Positions 45,791 through 55,197 are shown, counted from the first letter of the stretch. The stretch: 64,000 nt of DNA from Aminobacter sp. J41 (GCF_000526635.1 NZ_JAGL01000002.1:220129-284128), one strand, 5' to 3'. Made by a program: numbers and translations. Notes: generated by a model not told the origin, from the sequence alone.

Positions 45791-47736
45791 GCCTGCGCGA
45801 CGGCTTCCGCGGCGGACAGGTCCTGCTTCTGGCCGTCGCGGTCGTATTCGGGGACGATGTGCTGCAGCAGCTCGAGCGCGCGGGTTGCATCCTCGCTGCC
45901 AGCACATGCGCTGATCTCGACCAGCGTCCGCTCGAGCAGTTCACGGTCGATCACGCGCGGCGAGGCAATGACATACCCCTCTTCCGTCCGCTCATCCGGC
46001 ACCTCCGACGGGTCGAACAGCTCCTCGTAGAGCTTCTCGCCCGGGCGCAGGCCCGTATAGACGATGTCGATGTCGACGCGCGGGCGGAAGCCGGCCAGCC
46101 GGATCATGCGCTCGGCGAGGTCAGCGATTCGCACCGGCTTGCCCATGTCGAGCACCATGATCTTGCCGCGGCCGTTGCCGATCGACATCGCGTGCGCCGA
46201 GGCGTGCAGGACGAGACGCACCGCCTCAGGGATCGTCATGAAGTAGCGGACGATATCCGGATGCGTGACCGTCACCGGGCCGCCGGTAGCGATTTGTTCG
46301 CGGAATCGCGGCACAACGGAGCCGTTGGAGCCGAGCACGTTGCCGAAGCGCACGGTGCGGAAGCGTGTGCCGTTCGACTGGATGTCCAGTGCCTGGCAAT
46401 AGGTCTCGGCCGCACGCTTGGTCGCGCCCATAACGCTCGTGGGATTTACGACCTTGTCGGTCGAAATCATCACGAAAGTCGAAACGCTTGCGTCGAGCGC
46501 CGCATCCGCGACATTCTTGGTGCCGAGGACGTTCGTCTTGATCGCCTCGAGCGGATTGTCCTCCATCATCGGCACGTGCTTCAGCGCCGCCGCGTGGAAG
46601 ATGACGTCCGGCTTCAGCTCATCGACCAGCCGGAAGACGCGGGTGCGGTCACGCACATCGAGGTAGCGCGCGAGGAGGTCAAGGTCAGGACAGCTATCCC
46701 GAAGCTCGGTGTCGAGCGTGAAAAGCAGGAACTCGGAGCTGTCGGTGATGATCAGCTTGCTCGGCTGGATCGCGGCGATCTGGCGGCTGAGCTCGGAGCC
46801 GATCGAGCCGCCGGCGCCGGTCACCAGCACCACGCGGTCCTTGATGAGTCCGGCGACCCGTTCGAGGTCAGCCTTCACTTCTGGCCGCTCCAGAAGGTCC
46901 TCGATCTCAATCGGCTTCGGCTCGAGGAGGAAGTCACTGGTGACTTCGGAAATCGCCGTGACGTCCGGAATGCGCGAGACCTTGAGGCCGTTGTCGTTGG
47001 CAACCTCGAGAATCTGGGCAAGGCGCTGGCGCGACGGATTGGTCTCGGTGACGACCAGTTCGTGGATCGTAACGCCGGGCCGGTTGATCTTCTCCAGCAC
47101 AGCCGGCAGGTCGGCGAGGCTCCCGAGCACAGGAACGCCGCGCATGGTGCGTCCGTGCGTGCGCTGCGTATCGTCGACTATGCCGACAACGGCGAAATTG
47201 CCGGTGCGGCGGGCGGCGCGCAGAAAATTCTCGGCCTTGTCGGTGTATCCGCACAGGAGAACGGTTCGCTGGTTGGGTGAGGCATGCGAGAGGATGCCAG
47301 GCAGCTGCAGCGATCCCTCGACCATCAGGCGGTAGGCAAGCCGCGAGCTGCAGAACAGCACGACGATGTAGATGAAGGTGAGGATCGGCACTGAGCGCGG
47401 CAAATATTCGCCACGCGTCAGCAGGAACGCGCCGATGGTGAAGATGACCACAGACAATGCCGCGGCCTTGGCGATCGTGATGAGGTCGGGGATGGAAACG
47501 TAGCGCCACGAGCCGCGATACGGCTTGAAGATGATGAACGCAATCGAAGCCGCGGCGGCAAAGCCGAGGAACTTTTCCGGCTGGCCCGGAATGTAGGAGA
47601 CGCGCGGGTAGCCGTAGGCTGTAAGATACGCCGCGCAGACCGAGAAGAGCGCAACACAAAGATCAAACGCAAAGCTCGCCGCATCGCGAAATATTGGGTG
47701 TGACCTTAGGGCTACAAAGAATCGCTTCACGGCCAA
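45787..47736 (-). CDS. Membrane-anchored nucleoside-diphosphate-sugar epimerase/dehydratase (CapD/WbpM-like)
   Basis: The 649-residue protein has about four N-terminal membrane helices (residues 15-130), a CoA/NAD-binding-like middle region, and a C-terminal extended SDR domain with VTGAGGSIGSELSRQIAAI near residue 306 and ISTDKVVNPTSVMGATKRAAE. The position of the usual tyrosine holds methionine in the MxxxK motif, as in WbpM/FlaA1 UDP-GlcNAc 4,6-dehydratases. It probably supplies a 4-keto-6-deoxy sugar for polysaccharide synthesis. It starts with TTG at 47736 or GTG at 47730; neither has a strong ribosome site. Confidence 0.9.
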   Translation of the reverse strand: MAVKRFFVALRSHPIFRDAASFAFDLCVALFSVCAAYLTAYGYPRVSYIPGQPEKFLGFAAAASIAFIIFKPYRGSWRYVSIPDLITIAKAAALSVVIFTIGAFLLTRGEYLPRSVPILTFIYIVVLFCSSRLAYRLMVEGSLQLPGILSHASPNQRTVLLCGYTDKAENFLRAARRTGNFAVVGIVDDTQRTHGRTMRGVPVLGSLADLPAVLEKINRPGVTIHELVVTETNPSRQRLAQILEVANDNGLKVSRIPDVTAISEVTSDFLLEPKPIEIEDLLERPEVKADLERVAGLIKDRVVLVTGAGGSIGSELSRQIAAIQPSKLIITDSSEFLLFTLDTELRDSCPDLDLLARYLDVRDRTRVFRLVDELKPDVIFHAAALKHVPMMEDNPLEAIKTNVLGTKNVADAALDASVSTFVMISTDKVVNPTSVMGATKRAAETYCQALDIQSNGTRFRTVRFGNVLGSNGSVVPRFREQIATGGPVTVTHPDIVRYFMTIPEAVRLVLHASAHAMSIGNGRGKIMVLDMGKPVRIADLAERMIRLAGFRPRVDIDIVYTGLRPGEKLYEELFDPSEVPDERTEEGYVIASPRVIDRELLERTLVEISACAGSEDATRALELLQHIVPEYDRDGQKQDLSAAEAVAQA

Positions 47737-47992
47737 CGTTCAATCCCGAGGAACTGGAACCTGCGAACGCACCGTCTGGACTGGCAACGGCTCGTCCGCA
47801 CAATATGATCTGCACCCCCAAAGTCATGCGGCCATGCACTGTACTGCATTTGGCCGCATCTTGTTACCACGCGAAGGGGGTAGCCCACAGACGTCGGCAT
47901 TCCTTCGGCGCGGGTGCAGATCGCTCTTCATAGCGATCCGCGTGACTGAAACAAGGCAGAAGCTCCCGACGCGGCGCCACTTTCAGCGAAAG

Positions 47993-49255
47993 CTAGGCGG
48001 CTGGCGGCGCAGGCGGAGTGGTCTCTCGCGGCAGGACCTTGGCGAATACTGGTTCCGGCAGGCGGCGCCAGATCAGCCAGCTGATGATCGCAACCAGCCC
48101 CATGCCCGGGATCACCGATGCCAGCGCCATCACAGGATCGCCGATCAGTACGGCGGCAACGCCACCGGCAAGCCCGCCCCCAATCTGCAGGAACCCGGCC
48201 AGCGCGCTTGCGGCGCCCGCCATATGCGGGAACGCGGCGAGCGATGCCGTCGACATTGCCGGCATGATGAAGGCTGCACCAAAGACGAAGAAGGCGATGG
48301 GACCCATCACCGAGATGTAGGTCGGCGGCGCTAGGCGAAGGCCAATCGCCAGGAGCACGCAGCCGAGCGCGATCGAGGCCAGACCGACAGGAACGAGCGA
48401 AGAGGCGCTGAAACGCTTCAGCGCTGAGCGCACGACGATCGTGCCCGTAAAGAAGCTGAGCGAATGAGCAAGCATGCCGATGCCGAACTGGGTCGGGGAC
48501 AGCCCTACGCGGTTCATCAGCACGAACGGCAGGATGGTTGTCAGGGTGAAAAACGCGCCCATGCTGCCGGCCATCACCATGGACGCAGACATGAAGTAAC
48601 TGTGCTTCAGCAGAGTTGCGTAGGAATGGACCAGCGCCTTCGGCCGGATGCGGGAGAGATCGCGCCCGACCGTTTCCACCAGAAACAGTTTGACCGCAAC
48701 GGCAACCACGACGCCGAGCACCAGCATCACCGCAAACACCGCCTGCCAGCCGAACAACTCGAGGATGAAGCCGCCAAAGGTCGGCGCAAGCGCCGGCGCG
48801 ATGCCCATGATCATGCCGATCGTGTTCATGATCCGGGCCGAGGTCTCGCCCGTGAACAGATCTCGGACGATCGCGCGGGAAATGGCGATGCCGGCAGATG
48901 CGCCGATGCCCTGCAGGAAGCGCGCGGCAACCAGCAACTCGATCGACGGCGCAAACAGCGAGGCGAGCGAGCCCAGCCCATAGACGGTGACGAAGAACAG
49001 GATCACCGGCTTGCGCCCAAGCCCGTCCGAGACCGGACCGCAGATCAGCTGCGTGATCGCGAAACCGATGAAATAGGAGATCAGCGTCATCTTCACCGCC
49101 GACTCCGAAACACCGAATACGACAGCGAGCTCCGGCATGGCGGGCGTAAACAGCACCAGCGACGACGGACCAAGGACGACGATCAGCGCGCAGATCAGGC
49201 TGACACGACGCTCGCTCATCAGCTGTGCGGGCGGCTTGGGAGACTGGATGTTCAT
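47993..49255 (-). CDS. Multidrug efflux MFS transporter, Bcr/CflA family
   Basis: The 420-residue protein has 12 hydrophobic helices and Bcr/CflA-type motifs: the loop GPVSDGLGRKPVILFFV (DGxGRKP), RFLQGIGASAGIAISRAIVRD and GMIMGIAPALAPTFGGFI. It exports drugs or sulfonamide-like compounds by proton antiport. It starts in an ATGA overlap with the marR gene, so the two form one translationally coupled unit. Confidence 0.92.
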   Translation of the reverse strand: MNIQSPKPPAQLMSERRVSLICALIVVLGPSSLVLFTPAMPELAVVFGVSESAVKMTLISYFIGFAITQLICGPVSDGLGRKPVILFFVTVYGLGSLASLFAPSIELLVAARFLQGIGASAGIAISRAIVRDLFTGETSARIMNTIGMIMGIAPALAPTFGGFILELFGWQAVFAVMLVLGVVVAVAVKLFLVETVGRDLSRIRPKALVHSYATLLKHSYFMSASMVMAGSMGAFFTLTTILPFVLMNRVGLSPTQFGIGMLAHSLSFFTGTIVVRSALKRFSASSLVPVGLASIALGCVLLAIGLRLAPPTYISVMGPIAFFVFGAAFIMPAMSTASLAAFPHMAGAASALAGFLQIGGGLAGGVAAVLIGDPVMALASVIPGMGLVAIISWLIWRRLPEPVFAKVLPRETTPPAPPAA

Positions 49256-49722
49256 GCAGATGCTCCCTTGCCGCAGTCCTGCCGCATGTCGAGGAGCGCG
49301 CGCTGGATGCGCTTCAGCCCCGCACGGAACTGGGCAAGCTCTTCGGTGGAAAAGCTCGCGGTCATGTCGCTGCGCATCTCGACGCTGACGCGCATAATCT
49401 CGTTGAGCACGGGCTCCGCAGCGTCGGTGACTCGCACGATCTTGGCGCGGCGGTCGCGCGGATCGGGTTCACGACGGATCAGCCCGCGCGCTTCCAGGCG
49501 GTCGAGATTACCGGAAAGCGTCATGGGATCGACTCCCATCCGCTCGGCGATCACGGTCTGGCGGCTGGCTTCTCCGTGCGCCGCGTGCAGCAGCGTGCGC
49601 GCCTCTGCAGGCGTCAGCTCGAGCCCCGTCGCGACGATGCGGCGTTCGAGTTCCCCGCGCAGCAGGCGGGAAACATCCGTCAGCAGAAAACCAAGCGCGT
49701 CGGGGTCCGGTTTCGTCAACAT
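49252..49722 (-). CDS. MarR family transcriptional regulator
   Basis: The 156-residue protein has the MarR fold: ELTPAEARTLLHAAHGEASR, helix-turn-helix TVIAERMGVDPMTLSGNLDRLEARGLI and wing RREPDPRDRRAKIVRVTDAA with the conserved DxRxxR. The ATG at 49722 is chosen because the operator-like inverted repeat lies directly upstream; a TTG at 49731 would fall within it and lacks spacing to AAGG. It probably represses itself and the downstream efflux gene. Confidence 0.92.
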   Translation of the reverse strand: MLTKPDPDALGFLLTDVSRLLRGELERRIVATGLELTPAEARTLLHAAHGEASRQTVIAERMGVDPMTLSGNLDRLEARGLIRREPDPRDRRAKIVRVTDAAEPVLNEIMRVSVEMRSDMTASFSTEELAQFRAGLKRIQRALLDMRQDCGKGASA

Positions 49723-49755
49723 AGTAAGCAAGCCTTATTATCTGGCCTGCTTACT
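49723..49755. promoter_or_regulatory. Imperfect inverted repeat, candidate MarR operator
   Basis: AGTAAGCAAGCC (49723-49734) and GGCCTGCTTACT (49744-49755) match as an inverted repeat at 11 of 12 positions around a 9-bp AT-rich spacer, immediately before the marR ATG. Binding here would block transcription or translation initiation. This fits autoregulation by a MarR dimer. Confidence 0.65.
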
Positions 49756-49783
49756 GATGCGTTACCCGTACGTCAAGCGCGCC

Positions 49784-50830
49784 TCAGGATGCTTTGCGCC
49801 GGACAGGACTCTGCTCTGGGCCACGCCGATGAGCGATCGACTTGCGCAAGTCGTGGCGGGCAAGCCGCGCTTCCCACGCTAGTGCGTCCGACACGATCCG
49901 GTCGAGATCGTCATGCTGCGGGTTCCAGCCCAGTTCGCGGATGGCAAGCGACGGGTCGGCAATGACTGAAGGCATGTCGCCTTCGCGCCGGCCCCTATGG
50001 ACGACAGGGAAATCCATGCCGGACATGCGGCGGACGGAATCGATGAGTTCGAGCACCGAAAAGCCGCGGCCGTAGCCGCAATTGGCGACCAGGTTGGAGC
50101 CGCCTGCGCGCAGACGCTTCAGCGCCAGCAGGTGTGCCTCCACCAGATCGGCGACATGGATGAAATCGCGGATGCAGGTGCCATCCCGGGTCGGATAATC
50201 GGTTCCGAACACCGAGATCGCCGGTCGCTTCCCCAACGCCGTCTCGCAGGCAACCTTGAGCAGGTGCGTCGCGCCCGGCGTCGACTGGCCGGTCCGGCCC
50301 AACGGATCAGCGCCCGACACGTTGAAGTAGCGCAGGCACGTATAGGTGAAGCCATGCGCGGCGGCGGCATCGCGCAGCATCATCTCGCTCATCAGCTTCG
50401 ACATGCCGTAGGGCGTCTCGGGGCGCAGCGGCGCATCCTCACGTACTGGATCCGACCCAGTCGCTCCATAGACGGCAGCGGTCGACGAGAAGATGAAGTG
50501 GCGCACGCCGCCCCGTACCGCCGCCTCGATCAGCGTGCGCGTGTTGGCCGTATTGTTGAGGTAGTAGCCGAGGGGATCGCTGACAGACTCCGGCACCACC
50601 ACCGACCCCGCGAAGTGGAAGACCGTCTCGATCTCGTGCTGGTCGATGATCGCCGCAACGAGGTCGAGATCGCCGACGTCGCCGACAATCAGCTTCGCAG
50701 CCGGCGCGACCGCCCAATCAAAGCCAGTGGACAGCCGGTCGAGCACGACGACGCGTTCGCCCGCGTCGAGCAATGCCCACACCATGTGGCTGCCGATGTA
50801 GCCCGCCCCGCCAGTAACGAGAACCGTCAT
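49784..50830 (-). CDS. galE: UDP-glucose 4-epimerase
   Basis: The 348-residue extended SDR begins MTVLVTGGAGYIGSH, with the catalytic pair in TPYGMSKLMSE (YxxxK) preceded by FIFSSTAAVYG, and later DGTCIRDFIHVADLVEAH. These are the GalE signatures. It interconverts UDP-glucose and UDP-galactose for exopolysaccharide or LPS. The start at 50830 is the first ATG giving the Rossmann glycine motif; a longer frame extends to 50893. It lies near the dehydratase at 45787, another nucleotide-sugar enzyme. Confidence 0.95.
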   Translation of the reverse strand: MTVLVTGGAGYIGSHMVWALLDAGERVVVLDRLSTGFDWAVAPAAKLIVGDVGDLDLVAAIIDQHEIETVFHFAGSVVVPESVSDPLGYYLNNTANTRTLIEAAVRGGVRHFIFSSTAAVYGATGSDPVREDAPLRPETPYGMSKLMSEMMLRDAAAAHGFTYTCLRYFNVSGADPLGRTGQSTPGATHLLKVACETALGKRPAISVFGTDYPTRDGTCIRDFIHVADLVEAHLLALKRLRAGGSNLVANCGYGRGFSVLELIDSVRRMSGMDFPVVHRGRREGDMPSVIADPSLAIRELGWNPQHDDLDRIVSDALAWEARLARHDLRKSIAHRRGPEQSPVRRKAS

Positions 50831-50998
50831 TGTTGCCTGACCTGCCCTGCGACTTGTTATTGACGGCGATGTTACGGGCGTGAGGGTTATCAACGTGGAA
50901 AGCCGGTAGAACTACCTGTTGGCAGGGTAAAACGCTGGATTCCGGCACCGATAAAATGCGAACTATCCTGTAAAGAACTGCATGCCGGAGGCCCTTGA

Positions 50999-52546
50999 AT
51001 GACGATCAACAGCGGAAGCGGCATCCATCATGTCACTCTGATTACCCGTGACGTGCAGGCGAATGTCGACTTCTATGCCGGCTTCCTGGGACTGCGTCTG
51101 ATCAAGCAGACCGGTGGCTACGAGGACAGCCTGCAGCTGCACCTGTTCTACGGTGGCCGGCTCGGTTCGCCCGGAACCGTCGTCACCTTCTTCGTCTGGC
51201 AGGATGGTGCGCCGGGCCGGATCGGCACCGGTCAGGTGTCGGAGATCGCCTTTGCTGTTCCCGCCACCTCGATCGGCGAATGGATGACGCGCGCGCTGAC
51301 CGCGGGCGTCTCCATGGAGCGTCCTTCGCGCGAATTCGGAGAGCCGGTGCTGCGCCTGAAAGATCCCGACGGCATCATCGTCAAGCTGGTTGGAACCGAC
51401 CTGCCCTCACCCGCGCCGTGGGGCGATGCCGCGACGGCGATCCGCCGCATCCGCTCGGTCACGATCCTCACCGAGACCGGTGAGGAGACCGCGGCCTTCG
51501 TCTCGCGCTTCGGCTACCGCAAGGCGGCAACGGAAGGCGCGATCACCCACCTGGTCTCCGACACCGATGCCGTGGATGTCCGCGATGTCGCGGGCTATGT
51601 ACCCGGCATCCCCGGAACCGGAACCGCAGACCACGTCGCCTTTCGCGCAGCGGATGTAGATGCAGTGAGAAAAGCGGAAGCGGAGTTCGCGAAGCTGAAC
51701 TCCTCGCCGACCAACTTCCACGACCGCAAGTACTTTACCTCGCTCTACGTTCGCGAGCCCGGCGGCACGCTGATCGAGCTGGCGACAGACGCGCCGGGCT
51801 TCACCGTCGATGAAGCCCCCGAGCACCTGGGCAAGACGTTGCTGGTGCCGCCTCACGACGAGGAGCGGGCCGAGGACATCCGGGTAATGCTCCCGCAGTT
51901 CGGTATGCCTGGCGAGCCCCGCCCTCCCCGGCGCGACCTGCCCTTCGTGCATCGATTCTACACGCCCGAAGGCCCGAACGACGACACGATCATTGTCCTG
52001 CATGGCTCGGGGGGCAACGAGGCCGACCTGATGCCCCTCGCCCACCGTATCTCGCCGCGCGCGACGATCCTGGGCGTGCGCGGCCGCGCAACGGAGGAAG
52101 GCTCGGCGCGCTGGTTCCGCCGCTTCTCGATGACGAGCTTCGACCAGGCGGATATCCGCTCGGAGGCAGAAGCCTTCGCTGCCTTCATCGAAGGCGCCAT
52201 CTCCGGCTACCGGCTCGACCCGGACCGTATCACCGTTGTCGGCCTCTCGAACGGCGCCAACTTCGCCGCTGCCATCATGGCGCTGCACCCCGGCCTCATC
52301 CGCAGGGCGATTCTCCTGCGCGCCATTCCGGTGCTTGAGGAACTACCCGAAACGGATCTCTCTGGCACCAGTGTCCTGATACTCAATGGCAGAGACGATC
52401 CCTTCGCCCGCAGCACCCCGCAGCTGGCCGACTGGTTCCGCCGCTCCGGCGCATTGCTGGACGTGAAGGAAGTTGCGGGCGGCCATAGCCTTACGGAAGC
52501 CGACTCAGCCGTAGCAAGGGCGTGGTTTGACGCTACGACATCTTGA
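50999..52546 (+). CDS. Fusion of ring-cleaving dioxygenase (MhqO-like) and alpha/beta hydrolase (MhqD-like)
   Basis: The 515-residue protein has two vicinal-oxygen-chelate modules (about 6-130 with GIHHVTLITRDVQANVDFYAG, and 148-275 with TADHVAFRA and EPGGTLIELATDAPGF) and then an alpha/beta hydrolase of the carboxylesterase type (about 315-515). The latter has VLHGSGGNEADL, nucleophile in GLSNGANFA, acid in NGRDDPF and histidine in GGHSLTEAD. In Bacillus, MhqO and MhqD are separate proteins of the quinone-stress operon mhqNOD; here they form a single chain. It probably cleaves hydroquinone-type rings and hydrolyses the product. Confidence 0.88.
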   Translation: MTINSGSGIHHVTLITRDVQANVDFYAGFLGLRLIKQTGGYEDSLQLHLFYGGRLGSPGTVVTFFVWQDGAPGRIGTGQVSEIAFAVPATSIGEWMTRALTAGVSMERPSREFGEPVLRLKDPDGIIVKLVGTDLPSPAPWGDAATAIRRIRSVTILTETGEETAAFVSRFGYRKAATEGAITHLVSDTDAVDVRDVAGYVPGIPGTGTADHVAFRAADVDAVRKAEAEFAKLNSSPTNFHDRKYFTSLYVREPGGTLIELATDAPGFTVDEAPEHLGKTLLVPPHDEERAEDIRVMLPQFGMPGEPRPPRRDLPFVHRFYTPEGPNDDTIIVLHGSGGNEADLMPLAHRISPRATILGVRGRATEEGSARWFRRFSMTSFDQADIRSEAEAFAAFIEGAISGYRLDPDRITVVGLSNGANFAAAIMALHPGLIRRAILLRAIPVLEELPETDLSGTSVLILNGRDDPFARSTPQLADWFRRSGALLDVKEVAGGHSLTEADSAVARAWFDATTS

Positions 52547-52714
52547 GGAATTCTCAACGCATGGTCAGTTGAGGGACCAATTTCAAGCTTGAAGTTGTGG
52601 ATTATCCAACCGCCGGCGATTCCCCGCTAGCGAATGGCTTCCCGCGTGCAATGCTATGTGTTCGGGCAATGCGCCTGATTGACACGTGGGTAATCAACAC
52701 CCGGGGGATACGGC

Positions 52715-54016
52715 ATGTTGGAAAAGTTTTTTGACCTGAAGGGCCACGGTACGACCGTGCGCACCGAGGTCGTCGCAGGGTTAACGACCTTCCTGACGAT
52801 GGCCTATATCATCTTTGTGAACCCGAATATTCTGTCGGCCGCTGGCATGGACCAGGGCGCGGTATTCGTGGCGACCTGTGTGGCCGCGGCGATCGGCTGC
52901 CTGATCATGGCACTGCTGGCGAACTGGCCCGTGGCCATGGCCCCCGGCATGGGCCTCAATGCCTTCTTCGCCTTCACCGTCGTCGGCGCAATGGGCTTCA
53001 CCTGGCAGCAGGCGCTTGGCGCGGTCTTCATCTCGGGCATCATCTTCCTGATCCTGACCGTCACCGGCATTCGCCGCTGGCTGATCGAAGGCATCCCGAC
53101 CTCCATGCGCAGCGCCATCGCTGCCGGTATCGGCCTCTTCCTCGGCATCATCGCCCTGCAGGGCTCAGGCATTGTGGTAGACAATCCGGCGACGCTCGTC
53201 GGCCTCGGTGACCTGACCCAGACCTCGACGCTGCTTGCGATCCTCGGCTTCTTCATCATCGCCGGCCTCGACGCCCTCAAGGTGCGCGGCGCGATCCTGA
53301 TCGGCATTCTTGCCATCACCATCATCTCGATGCTTCTCGGCGTAAACAGCTTTGGCGGCCTCGTCTCCGCCCCGCCGAGCCTGATGCCGACGCTGTTCCA
53401 GCTGGACATCGCCGGCGCCCTTGGGTACGGCCTCCTCCAGGTCGTGCTCGTCTTCGTCCTCGTCGAGGTGTTTGACGCGACCGGCACCCTGATCGGCGTT
53501 GCCAAGCGCGCAGGCCTGCTGAAGGACGGCCCGACCCACGAGGACAAGCGCCTCGGCCGCGCCTTGTTCGCCGACAGCCTCGCCATCACCGGCGGCTCGC
53601 TCCTCGGCACCTCGTCGACCACCGCCTATGTCGAAAGCGCCTCGGGCGTGCAGGCAGGCGGCCGCACCGGTCTCACCGCTCTCGTCGTCGGTATCCTGTT
53701 CCTGCTGGCACTGTTCTTCGCGCCGCTGGCAGGCTCCGTCCCGGCTTACGCGACCGCCCCGGCGCTGCTCTACGTCGCCGTGCTGATGGCGCGCGAGCTG
53801 GTCGACATCGACTGGAATGACGTGACCGAGACCGCTCCGGCGGTTCTGACGGCCATCATCATGCCGTTCACCTACTCGATCGCCAACGGCCTCGCGGTCG
53901 GCTTCATCAGCTACGCTGTCCTGAAGACCATCAGCGGCCGCTTCCGCGAAGTGCACCTCGCGACGTGGCTGGTCGCCATCCTGTTCGTCATCCGCTTCGC
54001 TTTCCTGAGCGAATAG
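52715..54016 (+). CDS. NCS2 family purine permease (AzgA/adenine permease type)
   Basis: The 433-residue membrane protein shows AzgA-family motifs: EVVAGLTTFLTMAYIIFVNP at the start, MAPGMGLNAFFAFTVV, VLVEVFDATGTLIGVAKRAGLL and GTSSTTAYVESASGVQAGGRTG. It has 12-14 predicted helices and imports adenine, guanine or hypoxanthine with protons. It appears monocistronic, with a strong terminator 22 bp after the stop. A 12-bp perfect palindrome TTCAAGCTTGAA lies upstream at 52582-52593, of unknown meaning. Confidence 0.94.
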   Translation: MLEKFFDLKGHGTTVRTEVVAGLTTFLTMAYIIFVNPNILSAAGMDQGAVFVATCVAAAIGCLIMALLANWPVAMAPGMGLNAFFAFTVVGAMGFTWQQALGAVFISGIIFLILTVTGIRRWLIEGIPTSMRSAIAAGIGLFLGIIALQGSGIVVDNPATLVGLGDLTQTSTLLAILGFFIIAGLDALKVRGAILIGILAITIISMLLGVNSFGGLVSAPPSLMPTLFQLDIAGALGYGLLQVVLVFVLVEVFDATGTLIGVAKRAGLLKDGPTHEDKRLGRALFADSLAITGGSLLGTSSTTAYVESASGVQAGGRTGLTALVVGILFLLALFFAPLAGSVPAYATAPALLYVAVLMARELVDIDWNDVTETAPAVLTAIIMPFTYSIANGLAVGFISYAVLKTISGRFREVHLATWLVAILFVIRFAFLSE

Positions 54017-54037
54017 GCGGACGACACACCGCGAACG

Positions 54038-54070
54038 AAAACCCCTGGCACACGCGTGCCGGGGGTTTTT
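54038..54070 (+). terminator. Intrinsic terminator after the purine permease
   Basis: AAAACCCC-T-GGCAC, loop ACGC, GTGCC-G-GGGGTTTT with one internal mismatch and a T-run. It lies 22 bp after the stop codon. Confidence 0.85.
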
Positions 54071-54142
54071 CTTTGCGCCCGTAAGCGCACAGACGCGTGG
54101 CAGCACGCGCTATCAAACCTATGAAAAATTGAGAGAAAGAGA

Positions 54143-54216
54143 TGGAGCGGGTAGCGGGAATCGAACCCGCGTATTCAGCTTGGAAGGCTGCTGCTCTACC
54201 ATTGAGCTATACCCGC
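54143..54216 (-). tRNA. tRNA-Gly (TCC)
   Basis: The 74-nt leftward sequence begins GCGGGTATAGCTCAATGGTA, with a 7-bp acceptor stem (GCGGGTA/TACCCGC), the D-arm, the anticodon loop CTTCCAA (TCC at 54182-54184) and the T-arm GCGGGTTCGATTCCCGC. The CCA end is encoded. Anticodon TCC identifies glycine. Confidence 0.97.
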
Positions 54217-54432
54217 GACAGCACTGTCATCTATTGAACTGAACGAGAGTCGTCAAGACGATCAAGGCGCTGAACCGTCAAGGAAATGCCAGCCCCATCG
54301 CCGGTTCCGTTGCGGCACCTGCAGCAAGCTCCCCAGCAATTGTCAGCGTTGCTGGTGCTCGCGTAAATGCACCGTCCTTTTCGAATCGTGCGCCGGCGCA
54401 GTCCCGCCGTCCGCACCCCAAGAGTCAATTGC

Positions 54433-54933
54433 ATGAAAGCGCTGGAACTTCTGATTGAGCGGATCATTCTTTCCGCCCGCTAGCTGCTGGTCGTCTTCTA
54501 TATCGGCCTCGCAGTCGCCCTTGGCCTTTACGCCATCTCGTTTCTCTACAAGCTGTCCAAGGTCGCCACGAACCTCTTCACCTTCGACGAATCCGGGATG
54601 ATTCTCGCCATGCTCGGCCTGATCGACGCGGCACTCGTCGCAAGCCTGATCGTGATGGTGATGATCTCGAGCTACGAGAATTTTGTTAGCCGTTTCGATG
54701 TGGTCGACAATGACAGCATCTCCTGGCTGGGCAAGCTCGACTCGGGCAGCCTGAAGATCAAGGTCGCCTCGTCCATCGTCGCGATCTCGTCGATCCACCT
54801 TCTGCAGATCTTCCTCAACGGGCAGAACTACGAGGAGACGCAGCTCTACTGGGCGACGGTCATCCACATCGCCTTCGTCGTGTCCGCCGTGATGCTCGGC
54901 GTCCTTGAGAAGATCAGCAAGGGCAAGCACTGA
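54433..54933 (+). pseudogene. UPF0114 (YqhA/TIGR00645) family membrane protein gene interrupted by an amber codon
   Basis: A frame of 167 codons begins with ATG at 54433 (MKALELLIERIILSAR) and matches the UPF0114 family throughout (VVFYIGLAVALGLYAISFLY, then ILAMLGLIDAALVASLIVMV and SSYENFVSRFD). Codon 17 at 54481-54483 is TAG where family members carry tryptophan (TGG; context SAR-W-LL). The downstream frame is otherwise intact to 54933 and closes with a strong terminator. It is either a recent nonsense mutation, a sequencing error or a case of readthrough. An internal ATG at 54598 would lose the first membrane helix. Confidence 0.85.
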
Positions 54934-54950
54934 TTCGGCAGAATCACCTC

Positions 54951-54983
54951 AAGCGGCGTCGGGAAACCGGCGCCGCTTTTTTT
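54951..54983 (+). terminator. Intrinsic terminator of the UPF0114 gene
   Basis: AAGCGGCG and CGCCGCTT form the stem, extended by CGG/CCG around a GAAA tetraloop, and a run of seven Ts follows. It lies 17 bp after the stop codon. Confidence 0.88.
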
Positions 54984-55112
54984 CCGTGCCAGTTGCACAA
55001 ACAGGCTCAAACTGCTGAGCGCGTTGCAAAAACCAGATTATGGGGGATAGATTATGGGGGATCTGACGAGACGGCCACCTGGCCGTCGTCTTCGCGGGCA
55101 TCCGGATCGTAG

Positions 55113-55197
55113 TGGTGGAGGGAGTTGGATTTGAACCAACGTAGGCATAGCCAACGGATTTACAGTCCGTCCCCTTTAACCACTCGGGCATCCCTCC
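55113..55197 (-). tRNA. tRNA-Tyr (GTA)
   Basis: The 85-nt leftward sequence begins GGAGGGATGCCCGAGTGGTT (class II tRNA with a long variable arm). The anticodon loop ACTGTAAA gives GTA and the T-arm reads GTTGGTTCAAATCCAAC. The CCA end is encoded at 55113-55115. Size and anticodon fit tyrosine. Confidence 0.97.

Noticed and set aside
45859..47280. Large plus-strand open frame of 473 codons
   Set aside because: It lies antisense over the CapD-like dehydratase gene, has no recognisable motif and arises from GC-rich codon shadowing.
48464..49882. Plus-strand open frame of 472 codons across the MarR/MFS unit
   Set aside because: Runs over two real genes and a regulatory repeat; low-complexity composition.
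52547..52714. Possible purine riboswitch before the purine permease
   Set aside because: No conserved three-way junction pattern could be recognised; only a 12-bp palindrome was found.
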